The notes beneath the pieces were generated by a model that was not told the DNA's origin, searched no databases, and was given only the letters and a program-made list of their open reading frames with translations. DNA of 64,000 nt, taken from contig NZ_WRPN01000003.1 in assembly GCF_009746565.1 (NCBI RefSeq), forward strand, positions 355,168-419,167, read 5' to 3'. This document shows, in pieces, positions 28,922 to 38,749 of this stretch. How positions within the stretch are numbered: the first letter of the stretch is position 1; the number at the start of each line of letters is the position of its first letter. A program made the position numbers and the translations under genes. Source of the stretch: Mariniflexile maritimum. Lineage in GTDB: Bacteria > Bacteroidota > Bacteroidia > Flavobacteriales > Flavobacteriaceae.

Positions 28922-28931
28922 AACGCGTTAT

Positions 28932-29726
28932 TTAGATATCCGTTTCAATGCATTGTGTAAGCTGAATAAACTGCTGCACGGTTAATTGCTCCGGACGGTT
29001 GTCAAAGATACTATCTTCTCTTAAACTATCGGTTAAATTCATTGATTTTAAACTGTTGCGAAGCGTTTTTCTTCGCTGTTGAAATGCTGTTTTTACAACC
29101 TTAAAGAATAAAGCTTCGTTGCATGGAAGCGTGCCGTTGGTTTTTCGGGTAAGCCGCAATACGCCCGAATCGACTTTTGGTGGCGGATTGAATACGTTGG
29201 GTGGTACCGTAAAAAGATATTCGGCATCATAAAACGCTTGGGTTAGTACCGACAAGATGCCATATACTTTACTGCCTTCCTTAGAGCAAATACGCTGTGC
29301 CACTTCCTTTTGGAACATGCCCGAAAACTCGGGAATTTGGTCGCGCATTTCCAATACCTTAAAAACGATTTGTGTTGATATATTATAGGGAAAATTACCA
29401 ATAATGGCAAAAGGTTCGCCCTTAAAAACCCGGTTTAAATCATATCTTAAAAAATCTTCCTCAATAATTCTGGAAGCCAGATTTAAGTAGTTGGCCTGTA
29501 AATAGGCTACCGATTCATTGTCGATTTCAATAACGTGGGTGGTTATTGGTTTTTGAAGCAAATACTTTGTAAGCACGCCCATGCCCGGACCAATTTCCAA
29601 AACAGTTTTATAGCCCTTTAAAGTAAGGGTATTGGCAATTTGTTGGGCAATAGCTTCGTTTTTTAAGAAGTGTTGCCCCAAATGTTTTTTTGCCTTAACT
29701 TGGTTTTGGTTTGGGATATTTGCCAC
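28932..29726 (-). CDS. rsmA: 16S rRNA (adenine1518/1519-N6)-dimethyltransferase
   Basis: 264 aa. N-terminal [14 protein letters not shown]-binding [16 protein letters not shown] and the catalytic motif NFPYNIST (family N-L/F-PY) are present, followed by the C-terminal helical domain. It dimethylates two adjacent adenines in the 3'-terminal helix of 16S rRNA during small-subunit assembly. It precedes mgtE by 10 bp. The 215 bp upstream contain no recognisable gene. Confidence 0.95.
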   Translation of the reverse strand: MANIPNQNQVKAKKHLGQHFLKNEAIAQQIANTLTLKGYKTVLEIGPGMGVLTKYLLQKPITTHVIEIDNESVAYLQANYLNLASRIIEEDFLRYDLNRVFKGEPFAIIGNFPYNISTQIVFKVLEMRDQIPEFSGMFQKEVAQRICSKEGSKVYGILSVLTQAFYDAEYLFTVPPNVFNPPPKVDSGVLRLTRKTNGTLPCNEALFFKVVKTAFQQRRKTLRNSLKSMNLTDSLREDSIFDNRPEQLTVQQFIQLTQCIETDI

Positions 29727-29941
29727 AGTTGCACGTTTTTGGGGTTTGAATGCCTAATAAAGTGCGAAGATACTAATTTTGGGGCGCAAAGTCGCAAAGG
29801 TGTAAAGCTGAAAAAAGGCTTCTGTTGTAGAGAGATGCAGAATTTGCTCTTTATTGTAACCAGAAAAGGTATTATGGCAGATTTTGATAACTATTCTGGC
29901 TTATCTGCAAAAAAATTCAATTGCCTAAAGCCTAGTGCCCA

Positions 29942-30268
29942 TTAATTAAACGCAACCGAATATTCATCAATAATATCAAGCTCCGTTCTAAAGGAAAGCA
30001 CTTTATCGGCAAATTTTTTGTTCACCTCGGCTCTCAATCGGGGCGCATTGTTTTGATAGTATGCTTCCAAGGCTTCACGCGAATTGACCCGGTATTGCAC
30101 CGAATAGGTTACGGTTCCAACCTCGTCCTCAATCAACACTTTGGTTAAGGTGGCTTTTTCAAATTTTCCGGTTGAAAGCACTTGCGGTATATGCTCGGTG
30201 GTCATCCACTTTAGCCATTCTTCATGAACACTTTCATCTACATTCGAGGTTACATTGTATATCAGCAT
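29942..30268 (-). CDS. DUF4286 family protein
   Basis: 108 aa from ATG 30268 (MLIYNVTSNVDESVHEEW). The frame continues to a TTG at 30307 that overlaps the stop of the upstream TPR gene, but the family begins at MLIYN. It is a small ferredoxin-like alpha-beta protein with the family signature VDESVHEEWLKWMTTEHIP and TYSVQYRV, resembling dimeric alpha-beta barrel domains; no function is established. It follows the TPR gene by 35 bp on the same strand. Confidence 0.85.
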   Translation of the reverse strand: MLIYNVTSNVDESVHEEWLKWMTTEHIPQVLSTGKFEKATLTKVLIEDEVGTVTYSVQYRVNSREALEAYYQNNAPRLRAEVNKKFADKVLSFRTELDIIDEYSVAFN

Positions 30269-30303
30269 TGGTTTTTGGTAATTTGTTTCTATATGTTTAA
30301 CTA

Positions 30304-32079
30304 TCAATTAATTGCATCGCCACGCAATGCGCGATAGTGTTTTCGGGCATCGACAAAGTAGATGCTATCGGCATGGTTAAAAATAATTTTTTCGTAAAAT
30401 ACTTTCGCTTTTTCTGGTTGGTTCAAGGTGTTTTCATACAACTGTGCCAATTTAAAATAGGCATCATCAATTAAAATTCCTGCACTATAATTAGCAATAA
30501 GGGTTTCATAATTTGTTTCGGCTTTTTCAAATTTTGATAATTCGGTATATAACTGTGCCTGTTTAAATAGTGCCTGTGCTACGATAGGCTCGGTTTTGTG
30601 CTCTGCCATTATTTTATCCAATAATAAAATGGCGGCCTCTTTTTTGTTTTGAAACGCCAGTAAATCTGCCTTAGCGTATAATTTCAAGGCCGTTTGAAGC
30701 GAATCTTCATCTTTAAAATCTGAAATAACAAGTTTTAAATCCAGCGCATCATTGGCTATTAGCTGTGAGGTTGAAGCCTTTAATATTTTAAGTTGCGATT
30801 CGGCCCATTTAAAATCGCCTTTATAATAACTTGCCTGTGCCACTTTATAACGAGCCTGTTGTGAAATGGTACTGTTTTTTAAGGTACGCTGAATTTGTGT
30901 AAAGTAAATTAAAGCTTCATTAAATTTTTCCTGCAATACCAAAATGTCGCCCAGTTCTAGTTTTACCTCGGCCTGTTGCAATTCGGTAAGTGGCAATTCC
31001 AAGGTTTTTTCCAAAAACGTGGTTGCTTTTATGGCATCGTTCATATAAAAAGCCAAAAAATGCGCATACGCAATCTGGATTTTTAAGGTTGACGCAAACA
31101 GTCCGAATTTTTTAAACAATTCTTGATACCTGCTTTCAATTTGCTGGTAATTTTCCGGTGACGTTTGTTTGGTTTCAAGCTGAAGCAAGTTGTAATGGGC
31201 CTCTAAAAGTGTTTCGGTGTCTTGGGCGGTTTGGGTTATGAAGGTGAAAATTTCCTTGGCCATTTCCACATCGTTTTCATTGAAGGCCGTAAGCGCCAAT
31301 TCACCAATACGGTCCAAACTTTCGGGTTGCCTGTTGTAAATGGCCTTTTCTTGAAGAAATGCTTTTTTATAATCTTTTTGTTGCACAAATAGCCAACTTA
31401 ACAGTTCGTTCCAAATTAAACTGGGGCTTTCCTGGGCTTTTTTAAGTAAGATTTTCCTAAATAAAATATTGTTTTCCTGCATGCCGTCTTCGCTAATAAA
31501 ATCGGTAATGGCACGCTGTATATTGCTTAGGGCAATGGGGTTGGCTTCGGCAAAATCGATATAGCTTACGAACATTTTTTCTATGTTACCCTGTTCGCCA
31601 TACAATTGGGCCAGTTGTAGGTTGAAATTATAATCGGGGTTAAGCGCTGCCGCTTTTTCATAGGCTACGATGGCTTCGTTTAAAAGCGCATGACTTTGAA
31701 AACTTCTAACAATGGCAAACACGTTGCTAGGGTTTTCATCAATTTTTTCCAACGCTTTAGTATAATTGGCGTTGGCATTTTGCATATCGTTCTTTAGTTG
31801 GTAATTAAAGCCTAACTCAACAATAAACGCTGGGTAATTAACACGTTGCATGAGTGTTTTTAAAAACGATTCCGCTTCATTGTACTGCTCCAGTTGTTGA
31901 TAGGTACTTACTATTTGGAAAATATAATTAATGTTGGAGGGCGATTGTGCATACAGTTTTTTATACTCATGAAGCGCCTTTTCAAAATCACCACTTTTAA
32001 AATAGTCGCGTGCAAATGTATCATCTTGCGCATACATTTGAAAACTAAAAAAAAGGCATAAAAAGTAAAGGAATTTCAT
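30304..32079 (-). CDS. Secreted or periplasmic tetratricopeptide-repeat protein
   Basis: 591 aa with a signal peptide (1-~18, ending MYAQ) and TPR-type helical repeats through the whole length, e.g. ARDYFKSGDFEKALHEYKKL, AQLYTELSKFEKAETNYETL and AQLYENTLNQPEKAKVFYEKI. No catalytic domain is seen. TPR proteins of this size usually serve as assembly or scaffold factors in the periplasm; the partner is unknown. It is probably co-transcribed with DUF4286 downstream. A separate 40-aa gene and a terminator lie upstream. Confidence 0.88.
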   Translation of the reverse strand: MKFLYFLCLFFSFQMYAQDDTFARDYFKSGDFEKALHEYKKLYAQSPSNINYIFQIVSTYQQLEQYNEAESFLKTLMQRVNYPAFIVELGFNYQLKNDMQNANANYTKALEKIDENPSNVFAIVRSFQSHALLNEAIVAYEKAAALNPDYNFNLQLAQLYGEQGNIEKMFVSYIDFAEANPIALSNIQRAITDFISEDGMQENNILFRKILLKKAQESPSLIWNELLSWLFVQQKDYKKAFLQEKAIYNRQPESLDRIGELALTAFNENDVEMAKEIFTFITQTAQDTETLLEAHYNLLQLETKQTSPENYQQIESRYQELFKKFGLFASTLKIQIAYAHFLAFYMNDAIKATTFLEKTLELPLTELQQAEVKLELGDILVLQEKFNEALIYFTQIQRTLKNSTISQQARYKVAQASYYKGDFKWAESQLKILKASTSQLIANDALDLKLVISDFKDEDSLQTALKLYAKADLLAFQNKKEAAILLLDKIMAEHKTEPIVAQALFKQAQLYTELSKFEKAETNYETLIANYSAGILIDDAYFKLAQLYENTLNQPEKAKVFYEKIIFNHADSIYFVDARKHYRALRGDAIN

Positions 32080-32136
32080 GTTGTAAATATAACAATTAGC
32101 ATGAGCAGCTACTGCTAAGATAGTGATAAAAAAATA

Positions 32137-32154
32137 CCCGAATTAAAATTCGGG
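32137..32154 (-). terminator. Terminator after the 40-aa peptide gene
   Basis: Reverse-strand hairpin CCCGAATT/AATTCGGG followed by TATTTTTTTATC, 93 bp beyond the stop of the small gene at 32247. Confidence 0.65.
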
Positions 32155-32246
32155 CATAAACCAACCAAAATAAAAGTTCTATTAACTGACGCTAATTTAA
32201 AAAACGATGACTACTGATTGGGGACAATCTTAAAAAAAACAAACCC

Positions 32247-32369
32247 CTATTTGCTTGCAAGGGCCGTTGTTTTGCTTTCGGATTTAGATATATCGAAATC
32301 TGAAAACAACACCTTACTTGCACAAAAAATTAAAGCAATTAAAATAACCAAGCGTTTGATATTTTTCAT
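32247..32369 (-). CDS. Putative 40-aa secreted or membrane peptide
   Basis: ATG 32369 opens a 40-codon frame: a basic N-terminus (MKNIKRL), a hydrophobic core (VILIALIFCASKVLF) and a polar Ser/Lys/Asp-rich tail ending ALASK. This is the shape of a small exported peptide or single-helix membrane protein. Support comes from isolation between terminators (serS terminator upstream at 32563-32600, hairpin downstream at 32137-32154) and an AT-rich upstream region. No homologue is recognised, and chance cannot be excluded at this length. Confidence 0.5.
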   Translation of the reverse strand: MKNIKRLVILIALIFCASKVLFSDFDISKSESKTTALASK

Positions 32370-32562
32370 GTTAGTTGATTTTAATGATTTGGTGCCCCTA
32401 ACTTCTAAAATAAATTTTTAATAGCCAAAGAATTCAATACCAAATCGTTAAATAACGTTTTAATTTTACACTTTATCGATTATTTTAAGTTAAATAAACC
32501 AAAAAGTAAGATTTTTATTAATTTTTTATTTATTAAAACTTTAGTTTATCCCAACAAAAAAA

Positions 32563-32600
32563 CACCCATTTACATGTTTTCTTTACATGCTAAATGGGTG
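32563..32600 (-). terminator. Terminator after serS
   Basis: Reverse-strand stem CACCCATTTA/TAAATGGGTG with a structured loop (CATG...CATG), followed by TTTTTTTG; it begins 24 bp beyond the serS stop. Confidence 0.8.
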
Positions 32601-32623
32601 CTGTATGTGTAAAAAACAATGAT

Positions 32624-33895
32624 TTAATCAATCATTTTAAATCCTGTATAGGGTTGTAAAACCTCTGGAATTTCGATACCATCTTCAGTTTGGTAGTTTT
32701 CCAAAATGCCAGCCAAAACACGGGGCAATGCCAAAGAACTGCCGTTTAAGGTATGTGCCAGTTCATTTTTACCGTCGCTATTTTTAAAACGCAATTTTAA
32801 ACGGTTTGCCTGAAAGGTTTCAAAATTTGACACCGATGAAATTTCCAGCCATCGGTCTTGTGCGGTCGAGAAAACCTCAAAATCGTAAGTTAATGCGGAG
32901 GTAAAACCTAAATCGCCTCCACAAAGTCTTAAAATTCTATATGGTAATTTTAATTCTTGAAGGATGGTTTTTACGTGTTCAACCATCCCATCCAACGCTT
33001 CATACGATTTACTGGGGTGTTCAACTCGTAAAATTTCAACTTTATCAAATTGGTGCAAGCGGTTCAAGCCCCTTACATGTGCGCCATAGCTTCCTGCTTC
33101 GCGACGAAAACAGGGTGTGTAGCCCGTAATACCTATTGGCAAGTCGCTTTCATTCAAAACCACATCCCTAAAAATGTTGGTTCCAGGCACTTCTGCGGTT
33201 GGGATTAGGTATAAATTATCTTCGGTTACATGGTACATTTGGCCTTCCTTATCAGGCAATTGCCCGGTACCAAAACCAGAGGCTTCGTTTACTAAATGTG
33301 GCAATTGGTATTCGGTGTAACCTGCGGCGGTGTTCTTATCTAAAAAATAAGCGATTAAGGCACGTTGTAATCGGGCGCCTTTTCCTTTGTAAACAGGGAA
33401 ACCAGCCCCTGTAATCTTGTTGCCCAGTTCAAAATCGATGATGTCGTATTTTTTTGCCAATTCCCAATGTGGCAAAGCCCCTTCGTGCAACACGGGGATA
33501 GCGCCTTCTTTGTAAACCTCTAAATTATCGGTTTCCGAATTTCCGTTAGGCACAAGCGCATTTGGAACATTCGGAATTTTATAAAGCAACTGGTTCAAGG
33601 CCTCAGCTTTGGCGTTTAACGCATCGTTTAGCTCTTTTGAAGTATCTTTCAGCACAACCGTTCTCTCTTTTAAAACATTGGCCTTTTGTGTTTCGCCCGA
33701 TTTGTATAAATGGCCAATTTCCTTTGAAAGCGCGTTCGATTCGGCCAAGGTGTTATCCAATTCTGTTTGGATGCGACGACGGTCTTCATCAAGCGAAATA
33801 ACGTCGTTTATCATTTGTGTAGCATCGATATTGCGTTTTGCCAATCGGGTTATTACCAAATCTTTATGTTCTCTAATAAAAGGGACTTGTAACAT
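32624..33895 (-). CDS. serS: Seryl-tRNA synthetase
   Basis: 423 aa. The N-terminal coiled-coil arm (~30-105), which contacts the tRNA variable arm, is followed by a class II catalytic domain with motif 2 (TPCFRREAGSYG, HQFDKVEI) and motif 3 (NGSSLALPRVLAGILENYQ). The length is that of the family. It charges tRNA-Ser and also supplies Ser-tRNA-Sec where selenocysteine is used. TAAATTTG at 33922-33915 is a possible -7 promoter box; the gene appears monocistronic. Confidence 0.96.
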   Translation of the reverse strand: MLQVPFIREHKDLVITRLAKRNIDATQMINDVISLDEDRRRIQTELDNTLAESNALSKEIGHLYKSGETQKANVLKERTVVLKDTSKELNDALNAKAEALNQLLYKIPNVPNALVPNGNSETDNLEVYKEGAIPVLHEGALPHWELAKKYDIIDFELGNKITGAGFPVYKGKGARLQRALIAYFLDKNTAAGYTEYQLPHLVNEASGFGTGQLPDKEGQMYHVTEDNLYLIPTAEVPGTNIFRDVVLNESDLPIGITGYTPCFRREAGSYGAHVRGLNRLHQFDKVEILRVEHPSKSYEALDGMVEHVKTILQELKLPYRILRLCGGDLGFTSALTYDFEVFSTAQDRWLEISSVSNFETFQANRLKLRFKNSDGKNELAHTLNGSSLALPRVLAGILENYQTEDGIEIPEVLQPYTGFKMID

Positions 33896-33967
33896 GTTTT
33901 GAAAATTTAAGCGACAAATTTAATGAATTGCGACTATAATTTAACTTCTTTTGAAAGTAAAATCAAT

Positions 33968-34909
33968 TTAATTAAAATGTGATTTTATATAGTGAAGTGA
34001 GGTTTCCTTATCCACTAACAATTGGGCTTTTAAAGCTTCGACCGATTCAAATTTTTGTTCATCGCGAAGGCGGTGCAATAGGTTTATTTGAATGGCTTTA
34101 TTATAAATATTTTGGTTGAAGTTAAAAAAATGCACTTCAATGGTTTCGTGGTTGCCGGCAACGGTTGGGTTGAAGCCAATATTCATCATACCATAAACCA
34201 ATTGCTTGTTTATAAGCGCATTAACTATATAGGCACCGTGTTTAGGAATTAATTTATAAGCTTCAGGTATTTGGATATTGGCGGTAGGATAATCAATTTG
34301 TCTTCCTAAAGCTTTTCCTTTTACCACTTTGCCCGTAAGCATAAACGGATAGCCCAAATAGGCGTTGGCTTTAGCGATTTCGCCATTTTCCAACGCTTTT
34401 CTGATTTTTGTGGAACTTACGGCCACATCATTTATATCTTGTGCCGAAATTTCTTCAACTTCAAACCCAAATTGCGCGCCAAATTTTTTTAAATCGTTAA
34501 TATCGGCGTTCCTGTTTCTTCCAAAACGGTGGTCGTAACCAATAATGACTTTCTTCGCATTTAATTTTTCAACCAAAATAGTCCTTACGAAATCTTCAGC
34601 CGAAAGGCGCGAAAAGGTTTTACTGAATTTTTTTATTACTAAATAATCCAGCCCTAAATCGTTTAAAATCACAGCACGCTCTTTTATGGTATTGATTAAT
34701 TTGATGTTTGCATCTTTTTGCAAGACCATGCGCGGGTGCGGGAAAAATGTAAGTATTACCGATTTTAAACTGCTATCGTTGGCCGTATGTATTAAACGCT
34801 TGATTATTTTTTGGTGTCCTATATGCACGCCGTCAAACGTACCAATGGTAACAACGGTAGGACAATTGGGTATTGAATTGGCAAGGTTTGTAATTTTCAA
34901 AAGGTGCAA
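33968..34909 (-). CDS. ribF: Bifunctional riboflavin kinase/FAD synthetase
   Basis: 313 aa. N-terminal FMN adenylyltransferase domain with TIGTFDGVHIGHQKII and a VIGYDHRFGRNR motif; C-terminal riboflavin kinase domain with GRQIDYPTANIQIP and the conserved EVHFFNF segment. It makes FMN and FAD from riboflavin. TAATTTTG at 34925-34918 lies only 8 nt upstream of the ATG, so the 5' leader, if this box is used, would be extremely short. Confidence 0.95.
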   Translation of the reverse strand: MHLLKITNLANSIPNCPTVVTIGTFDGVHIGHQKIIKRLIHTANDSSLKSVILTFFPHPRMVLQKDANIKLINTIKERAVILNDLGLDYLVIKKFSKTFSRLSAEDFVRTILVEKLNAKKVIIGYDHRFGRNRNADINDLKKFGAQFGFEVEEISAQDINDVAVSSTKIRKALENGEIAKANAYLGYPFMLTGKVVKGKALGRQIDYPTANIQIPEAYKLIPKHGAYIVNALINKQLVYGMMNIGFNPTVAGNHETIEVHFFNFNQNIYNKAIQINLLHRLRDEQKFESVEALKAQLLVDKETSLHYIKSHFN

Positions 34910-35130
34910 TTTTATGGCAAAATTAACTATTATGAAACTAATTTATAGCGACAACCCCTTATTTTTTGATGCGCTTATAAAACATGGCGTTCAGGAGATA
35001 ATTTTGCAAGCTTGAAGCTTATGTATGGCACATAAAACCTTGCTACTTTTAGAAGTATCAAAAAAAAATATTGGTATTTATAAATTATCAACTATTTTAG
35101 TTCCTGTAAAAAACTAATGAGCCACCCAAA

Positions 35131-37827
35131 ATGAAACCAACCTACTTAAATCTGACCCTTTTATTTTTGCTTTTTTTGCTTGTTCCCGTACATCTTTTTG
35201 CGCAGAACAACCAGCAATTATGGTCTAAGACCACAAAAGAACAGTCGGAAATCGGGAAACAGGTTTTACGAAAAACCGACCCCAACAATGCCTTGTTTTT
35301 TAAATTGAACGTTGATAAACTTAAATCCAGTTTGGAATCTGCGTCCATAAAAACCAATACCATTAGCTTTCCAAAAGCTGATGGTTCATTTGAAGCGTTT
35401 GAGGTGAGCGAAACACCCATTTTAGAACCCCAGTTTCAAGCAAAACATCCCGAAATCCGTACTTATACCGGCAAAAGCATAGACGATCCAGGGTCGGTGA
35501 TATATTTCAGCATCACACCACAAGGGGTTCATGGCATGACACTTTCCACTAAAAACGAAACGCAATTTATAGACCCTTATACCACAAGCACCAATTCGTA
35601 TGTGGTTTATAATAAACAAGAGTTGCCCCGACTAGATGGTTTTTTTAATTGCTTAACCCCCGAAAATTATACCGAAGCCAAAAGCAGCAATTCAAAAGCA
35701 GCTTTAAATGCTAGTGATGGCAAGTTAAGAACCTTTCGGTTGGCATTAGCAAGCACAGTAGAATATGCAACCTTCCAAATAAATGCAGCAGGCAAAAGCG
35801 GTGCAAGCGATGCCGAAAAAAAAGCGGCTGTTTTAGCGGCCATGGTAGTTACCATGAATAGGGTAAACGGTATTTTTAAAAGAGAACTTTCGCTTCAAAT
35901 GCAACTTATAGATAATAACGCCATTATTTTTTTAGCTGAAAATGATGGCTTTACCAATAATGATGCCGATGCACTGATAGACGAAAGCCAAACGGTTATT
36001 GATGCTGCCATAGGATCTGCGAATTATGATATTGGGCACACCTTTAGCACAGGTGGCGGTGGTTTGGCAGAATTGGAATCGCCATGCGTTACAGGGGTTA
36101 AAGCAAAAGGCATTACAGGCTCTTCCTTTCCTGTTGGCGACGCTTATGATGTTGATTTTGTGGCACATGAAATGGGCCATCAATTTGGCGCGCCCCATAC
36201 CTTTAATGGCAATGCCGATAATTGCGGAGGTGGCAATAGAACCGCCGATAATGCCTACGAACCCGGAAGCGGTTCCACCATTATGGCCTATGCGGGCATT
36301 TGTGCACCTCAGAATGTACAATCGGCTAGCGATGCATATTTTCATCAAAAAAGCCTACAAATGATTTGGGACAATATAACTTCTGGCTTCAGTACTTGCG
36401 CCAATGCTTCAGCCATTTTAACGGGCAATACCGCACCAACAGCCGAAGCGGGTGCGTCGTACAACATTCCTAAATCTACACCCTACAAACTTACAGGCTC
36501 GTCAACCGATGCCGATGGAACAGGCACCCACACCTATACCTGGGAACAGTATGACCTAACATCAACTTCTGGCTTGCCCCTTGAGAACAATGTTGATGGG
36601 CCATTAGTTCGTTCTTTTGAAGGCACAAGCAACCCTACAAGATACATTCCTAAATTGGCAGATTTGTTAATTACAAACGGCTCTACCACTTGGGAGAAGC
36701 TACCCTCGGTAAGCAGAAGCCTCAATTTCAAGTTAACGGTTAGGGACAACGATAGTAGAGGCGGCCAAACAGCCACCGATGCTATGAGCATTACCGTAGA
36801 TGGCAGCAAAGGCCCTTTTGTAGTAACCTCACAAAATACCACGGGAATAAGTTGGCCCGTGGGCAGTACACAAACCATTACATGGGACGTTGCGGGAACT
36901 GCTTCCAGCCCAATTAATACGGCAAATGTGAACATTTTACTGTCCACCGATGGCGGATTAACCTATCCAAACACATTGGCATCAGGCGTGCCCAACAATG
37001 GCTCGTACACCCTAACGGTGCCAAATATCCCAGCGCCACAGTGCAGGCTCATGGTTGAAGCAGCCAACAACATCTATTTCGCCCTAAACCAAAAAGATTT
37101 TTCCATAGGCACCTTTACCACAACCTGTACCCCATACACATCGGTTTCCAATTTGAATTTGAATATCCCAGATGGTCCAGCGGGAGCAACCTTGACCAAC
37201 ATAATCAACATACCCGATTCTAAAATAATCAATCACATCAAGGTTGGCGTAAATATTACACATAGTTATATTCAGGATCTAACCATTCGTTTAAGGCATC
37301 CAAACGGTACTACATTCACGACTCTTTGGGATGAAAACTGTTTTGATGAAAATGATATAAACGTTGTTTTTAAAGATGGTGAACCCAGCATTGTTTGTGC
37401 TTCACCAACTTCAGGAACCTATTCGCCTGCATTTCCCTTAAATGTTTTTTCTGGGCTTAATGCTTCTGGAAATTGGACTTTGGAAGTGAAGGACGGTGAA
37501 AATGGCGATGTGGGCATATTAAACGATTGGTATGTTGAAGTTTGCGAAACCACTTTGGGCACTACCACTTATGAGGCGTTTTCAAACCTAAAAGTCTATC
37601 CAAACCCAAACAATGGCAAATTTATGGTTGCGTTGAGCGATGCTTCAAACAACGACATCACCTTAGAACTTTTTGATATTAGTGGCCGAAGTATTTACAA
37701 AAAAACACATCCCAACACAGGCCATTTTCATCAAGAAATACAATTGGGCCATTTACAATCGGGCCTGTACCTATTGAATATTAGCAATGGCGAAAAAAAA
37801 TCGACCAAAAAAATAGTGGTAGAATAA
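35131..37827 (+). CDS. T9SS-secreted reprolysin-like (M12B) metalloprotease with P domain
   Basis: 898 aa. Order: signal peptide (~1-25, ending LFAQ); propeptide (~26-200); a metzincin domain (~200-425) with FVAHEMGHQFGAPHTF (~344-359) and Met-turn STIMAYAGIC; Ig/cadherin-like linkers (~430-665, NTAPTAEAGASY...); a proprotein-convertase P domain (~675-810, LRHPNGTTFTTLWDENC... NWTLEVKDGENGD); and a T9SS type A sorting domain (LKVYPNPNNGKFMV ... SGLYLLNISNGEKKSTKKIVVE). It is predicted to be surface-attached or released and to digest protein outside the cell. Monocistronic. Confidence 0.9.
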   Translation: MKPTYLNLTLLFLLFLLVPVHLFAQNNQQLWSKTTKEQSEIGKQVLRKTDPNNALFFKLNVDKLKSSLESASIKTNTISFPKADGSFEAFEVSETPILEPQFQAKHPEIRTYTGKSIDDPGSVIYFSITPQGVHGMTLSTKNETQFIDPYTTSTNSYVVYNKQELPRLDGFFNCLTPENYTEAKSSNSKAALNASDGKLRTFRLALASTVEYATFQINAAGKSGASDAEKKAAVLAAMVVTMNRVNGIFKRELSLQMQLIDNNAIIFLAENDGFTNNDADALIDESQTVIDAAIGSANYDIGHTFSTGGGGLAELESPCVTGVKAKGITGSSFPVGDAYDVDFVAHEMGHQFGAPHTFNGNADNCGGGNRTADNAYEPGSGSTIMAYAGICAPQNVQSASDAYFHQKSLQMIWDNITSGFSTCANASAILTGNTAPTAEAGASYNIPKSTPYKLTGSSTDADGTGTHTYTWEQYDLTSTSGLPLENNVDGPLVRSFEGTSNPTRYIPKLADLLITNGSTTWEKLPSVSRSLNFKLTVRDNDSRGGQTATDAMSITVDGSKGPFVVTSQNTTGISWPVGSTQTITWDVAGTASSPINTANVNILLSTDGGLTYPNTLASGVPNNGSYTLTVPNIPAPQCRLMVEAANNIYFALNQKDFSIGTFTTTCTPYTSVSNLNLNIPDGPAGATLTNIINIPDSKIINHIKVGVNITHSYIQDLTIRLRHPNGTTFTTLWDENCFDENDINVVFKDGEPSIVCASPTSGTYSPAFPLNVFSGLNASGNWTLEVKDGENGDVGILNDWYVEVCETTLGTTTYEAFSNLKVYPNPNNGKFMVALSDASNNDITLELFDISGRSIYKKTHPNTGHFHQEIQLGHLQSGLYLLNISNGEKKSTKKIVVE

Positions 37828-37829
37828 AG

Positions 37830-37850
37830 ACCCCATTTTTGGGTTTTTTG
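37830..37850 (+). terminator. Probable terminator after the M12B protease gene
   Basis: Short hairpin ACCC(C)/GGGT with loop ATTTTT followed by TTTTTT directly after the stop; weak stem. Confidence 0.45.
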
Positions 37851-37855
37851 GAATT

Positions 37856-38587
37856 TCATTCATTGTTCCGCCCTTTTTCATCGGGATATAAATTTCTTAA
37901 AATGTCACTTTGGAAAAAGGCCTTAGTATCCACATTTAAGGCAGTTAACCTTCCGTTAAACGCAGCACCCGTATCAACGTTCCAAACGTTTATGGCGCAC
38001 ATGGGTTGCTCTTTGCCGTAATTGGTGGTTGGGGTATGCCCAAGATATATTTCCTTATAATGTTTTAATCTGTTTGGATAAAAACACGACGACTCATCCA
38101 GATTACTGTCCATGGTCAAGGCCATTTCCCATAAGGTTCTATCAAAAAGAAAACTATCTGTGAACACTTCTTTTTCAACACCGTGCATCGATGTAAAACC
38201 GGCATGGATGAACAACCTGTTTTTTTCATCAATATGATAAAGGGGCATCGTTTCAAAAAACCTGAGATGGATTTTCTTAATCGCATCTGTAAAACCATCA
38301 TAGCTCGCTATGGTTTCCTTGCCACCGTGCATATACCAAACCCTATCAACATGCCCCGTTCTTAACCAATCCTCGCACCAAGCATCATGGTTTCCTTTTA
38401 TAAAAATGCTGTTTATTTTTTTTGAAATGGTTAAAAGAAGGTCGATAACCTGTGCCGACTCACTCCATCCGTCCACATAATCGCCCACAAAAATCAATGT
38501 GTCGGTTTCTTTAATTTCCAACGTATTCAATAATTGAACAAGCGCTTTCAAGCCGCCATGAATATCGCCAATTACAAAAGTTCGCAT
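37856..38587 (-). CDS. Calcineurin-like serine/threonine protein phosphatase family
   Basis: 243 aa metallophosphoesterase with GDIHGGLKAL, FVGDYVDGWSES, IKGNHDAWCEDW and LGHTPTTNYG, the metal-site set of the ApaH/PrpA bacterial PPP family. There is no signal peptide or membrane segment, so it is cytoplasmic. The substrate could be phosphoproteins or dinucleoside polyphosphates; the sequence does not decide. It is convergent with the protease gene (28 bp). TAGTTTTG at 38610-38603 is a possible -7 box. Confidence 0.85.
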   Translation of the reverse strand: MRTFVIGDIHGGLKALVQLLNTLEIKETDTLIFVGDYVDGWSESAQVIDLLLTISKKINSIFIKGNHDAWCEDWLRTGHVDRVWYMHGGKETIASYDGFTDAIKKIHLRFFETMPLYHIDEKNRLFIHAGFTSMHGVEKEVFTDSFLFDRTLWEMALTMDSNLDESSCFYPNRLKHYKEIYLGHTPTTNYGKEQPMCAINVWNVDTGAAFNGRLTALNVDTKAFFQSDILRNLYPDEKGRNNE

Positions 38588-38749
38588 GCTTTAATTTTTT
38601 TGCAAAACTAATCATTCCATCTATAATTCTTAAAATGAATCGAACGATTGCCAAAAATCGGCTTATAATGTGTATTTTTAAACAAATTAACAGGAATTTT
38701 TTAAGGTTTTGCGCTTAACCCCGACCTATAAAAACCCACAAATAAATGT

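Noticed and set aside
29670..29945. 91-codon plus-strand frame upstream of rsmA
   Set aside because: Overlaps the rsmA start in antisense and has no recognisable features; the gap appears non-coding.
32218..32421. Plus-strand 67-codon frame
   Set aside because: Antisense to the better-supported 40-aa peptide gene; no start signal or family motif.
34932..35015. 27-codon plus-strand frame MKLIYSDNPLFF...
   Set aside because: Too short, no context support, and it overlaps the likely ribF promoter region.
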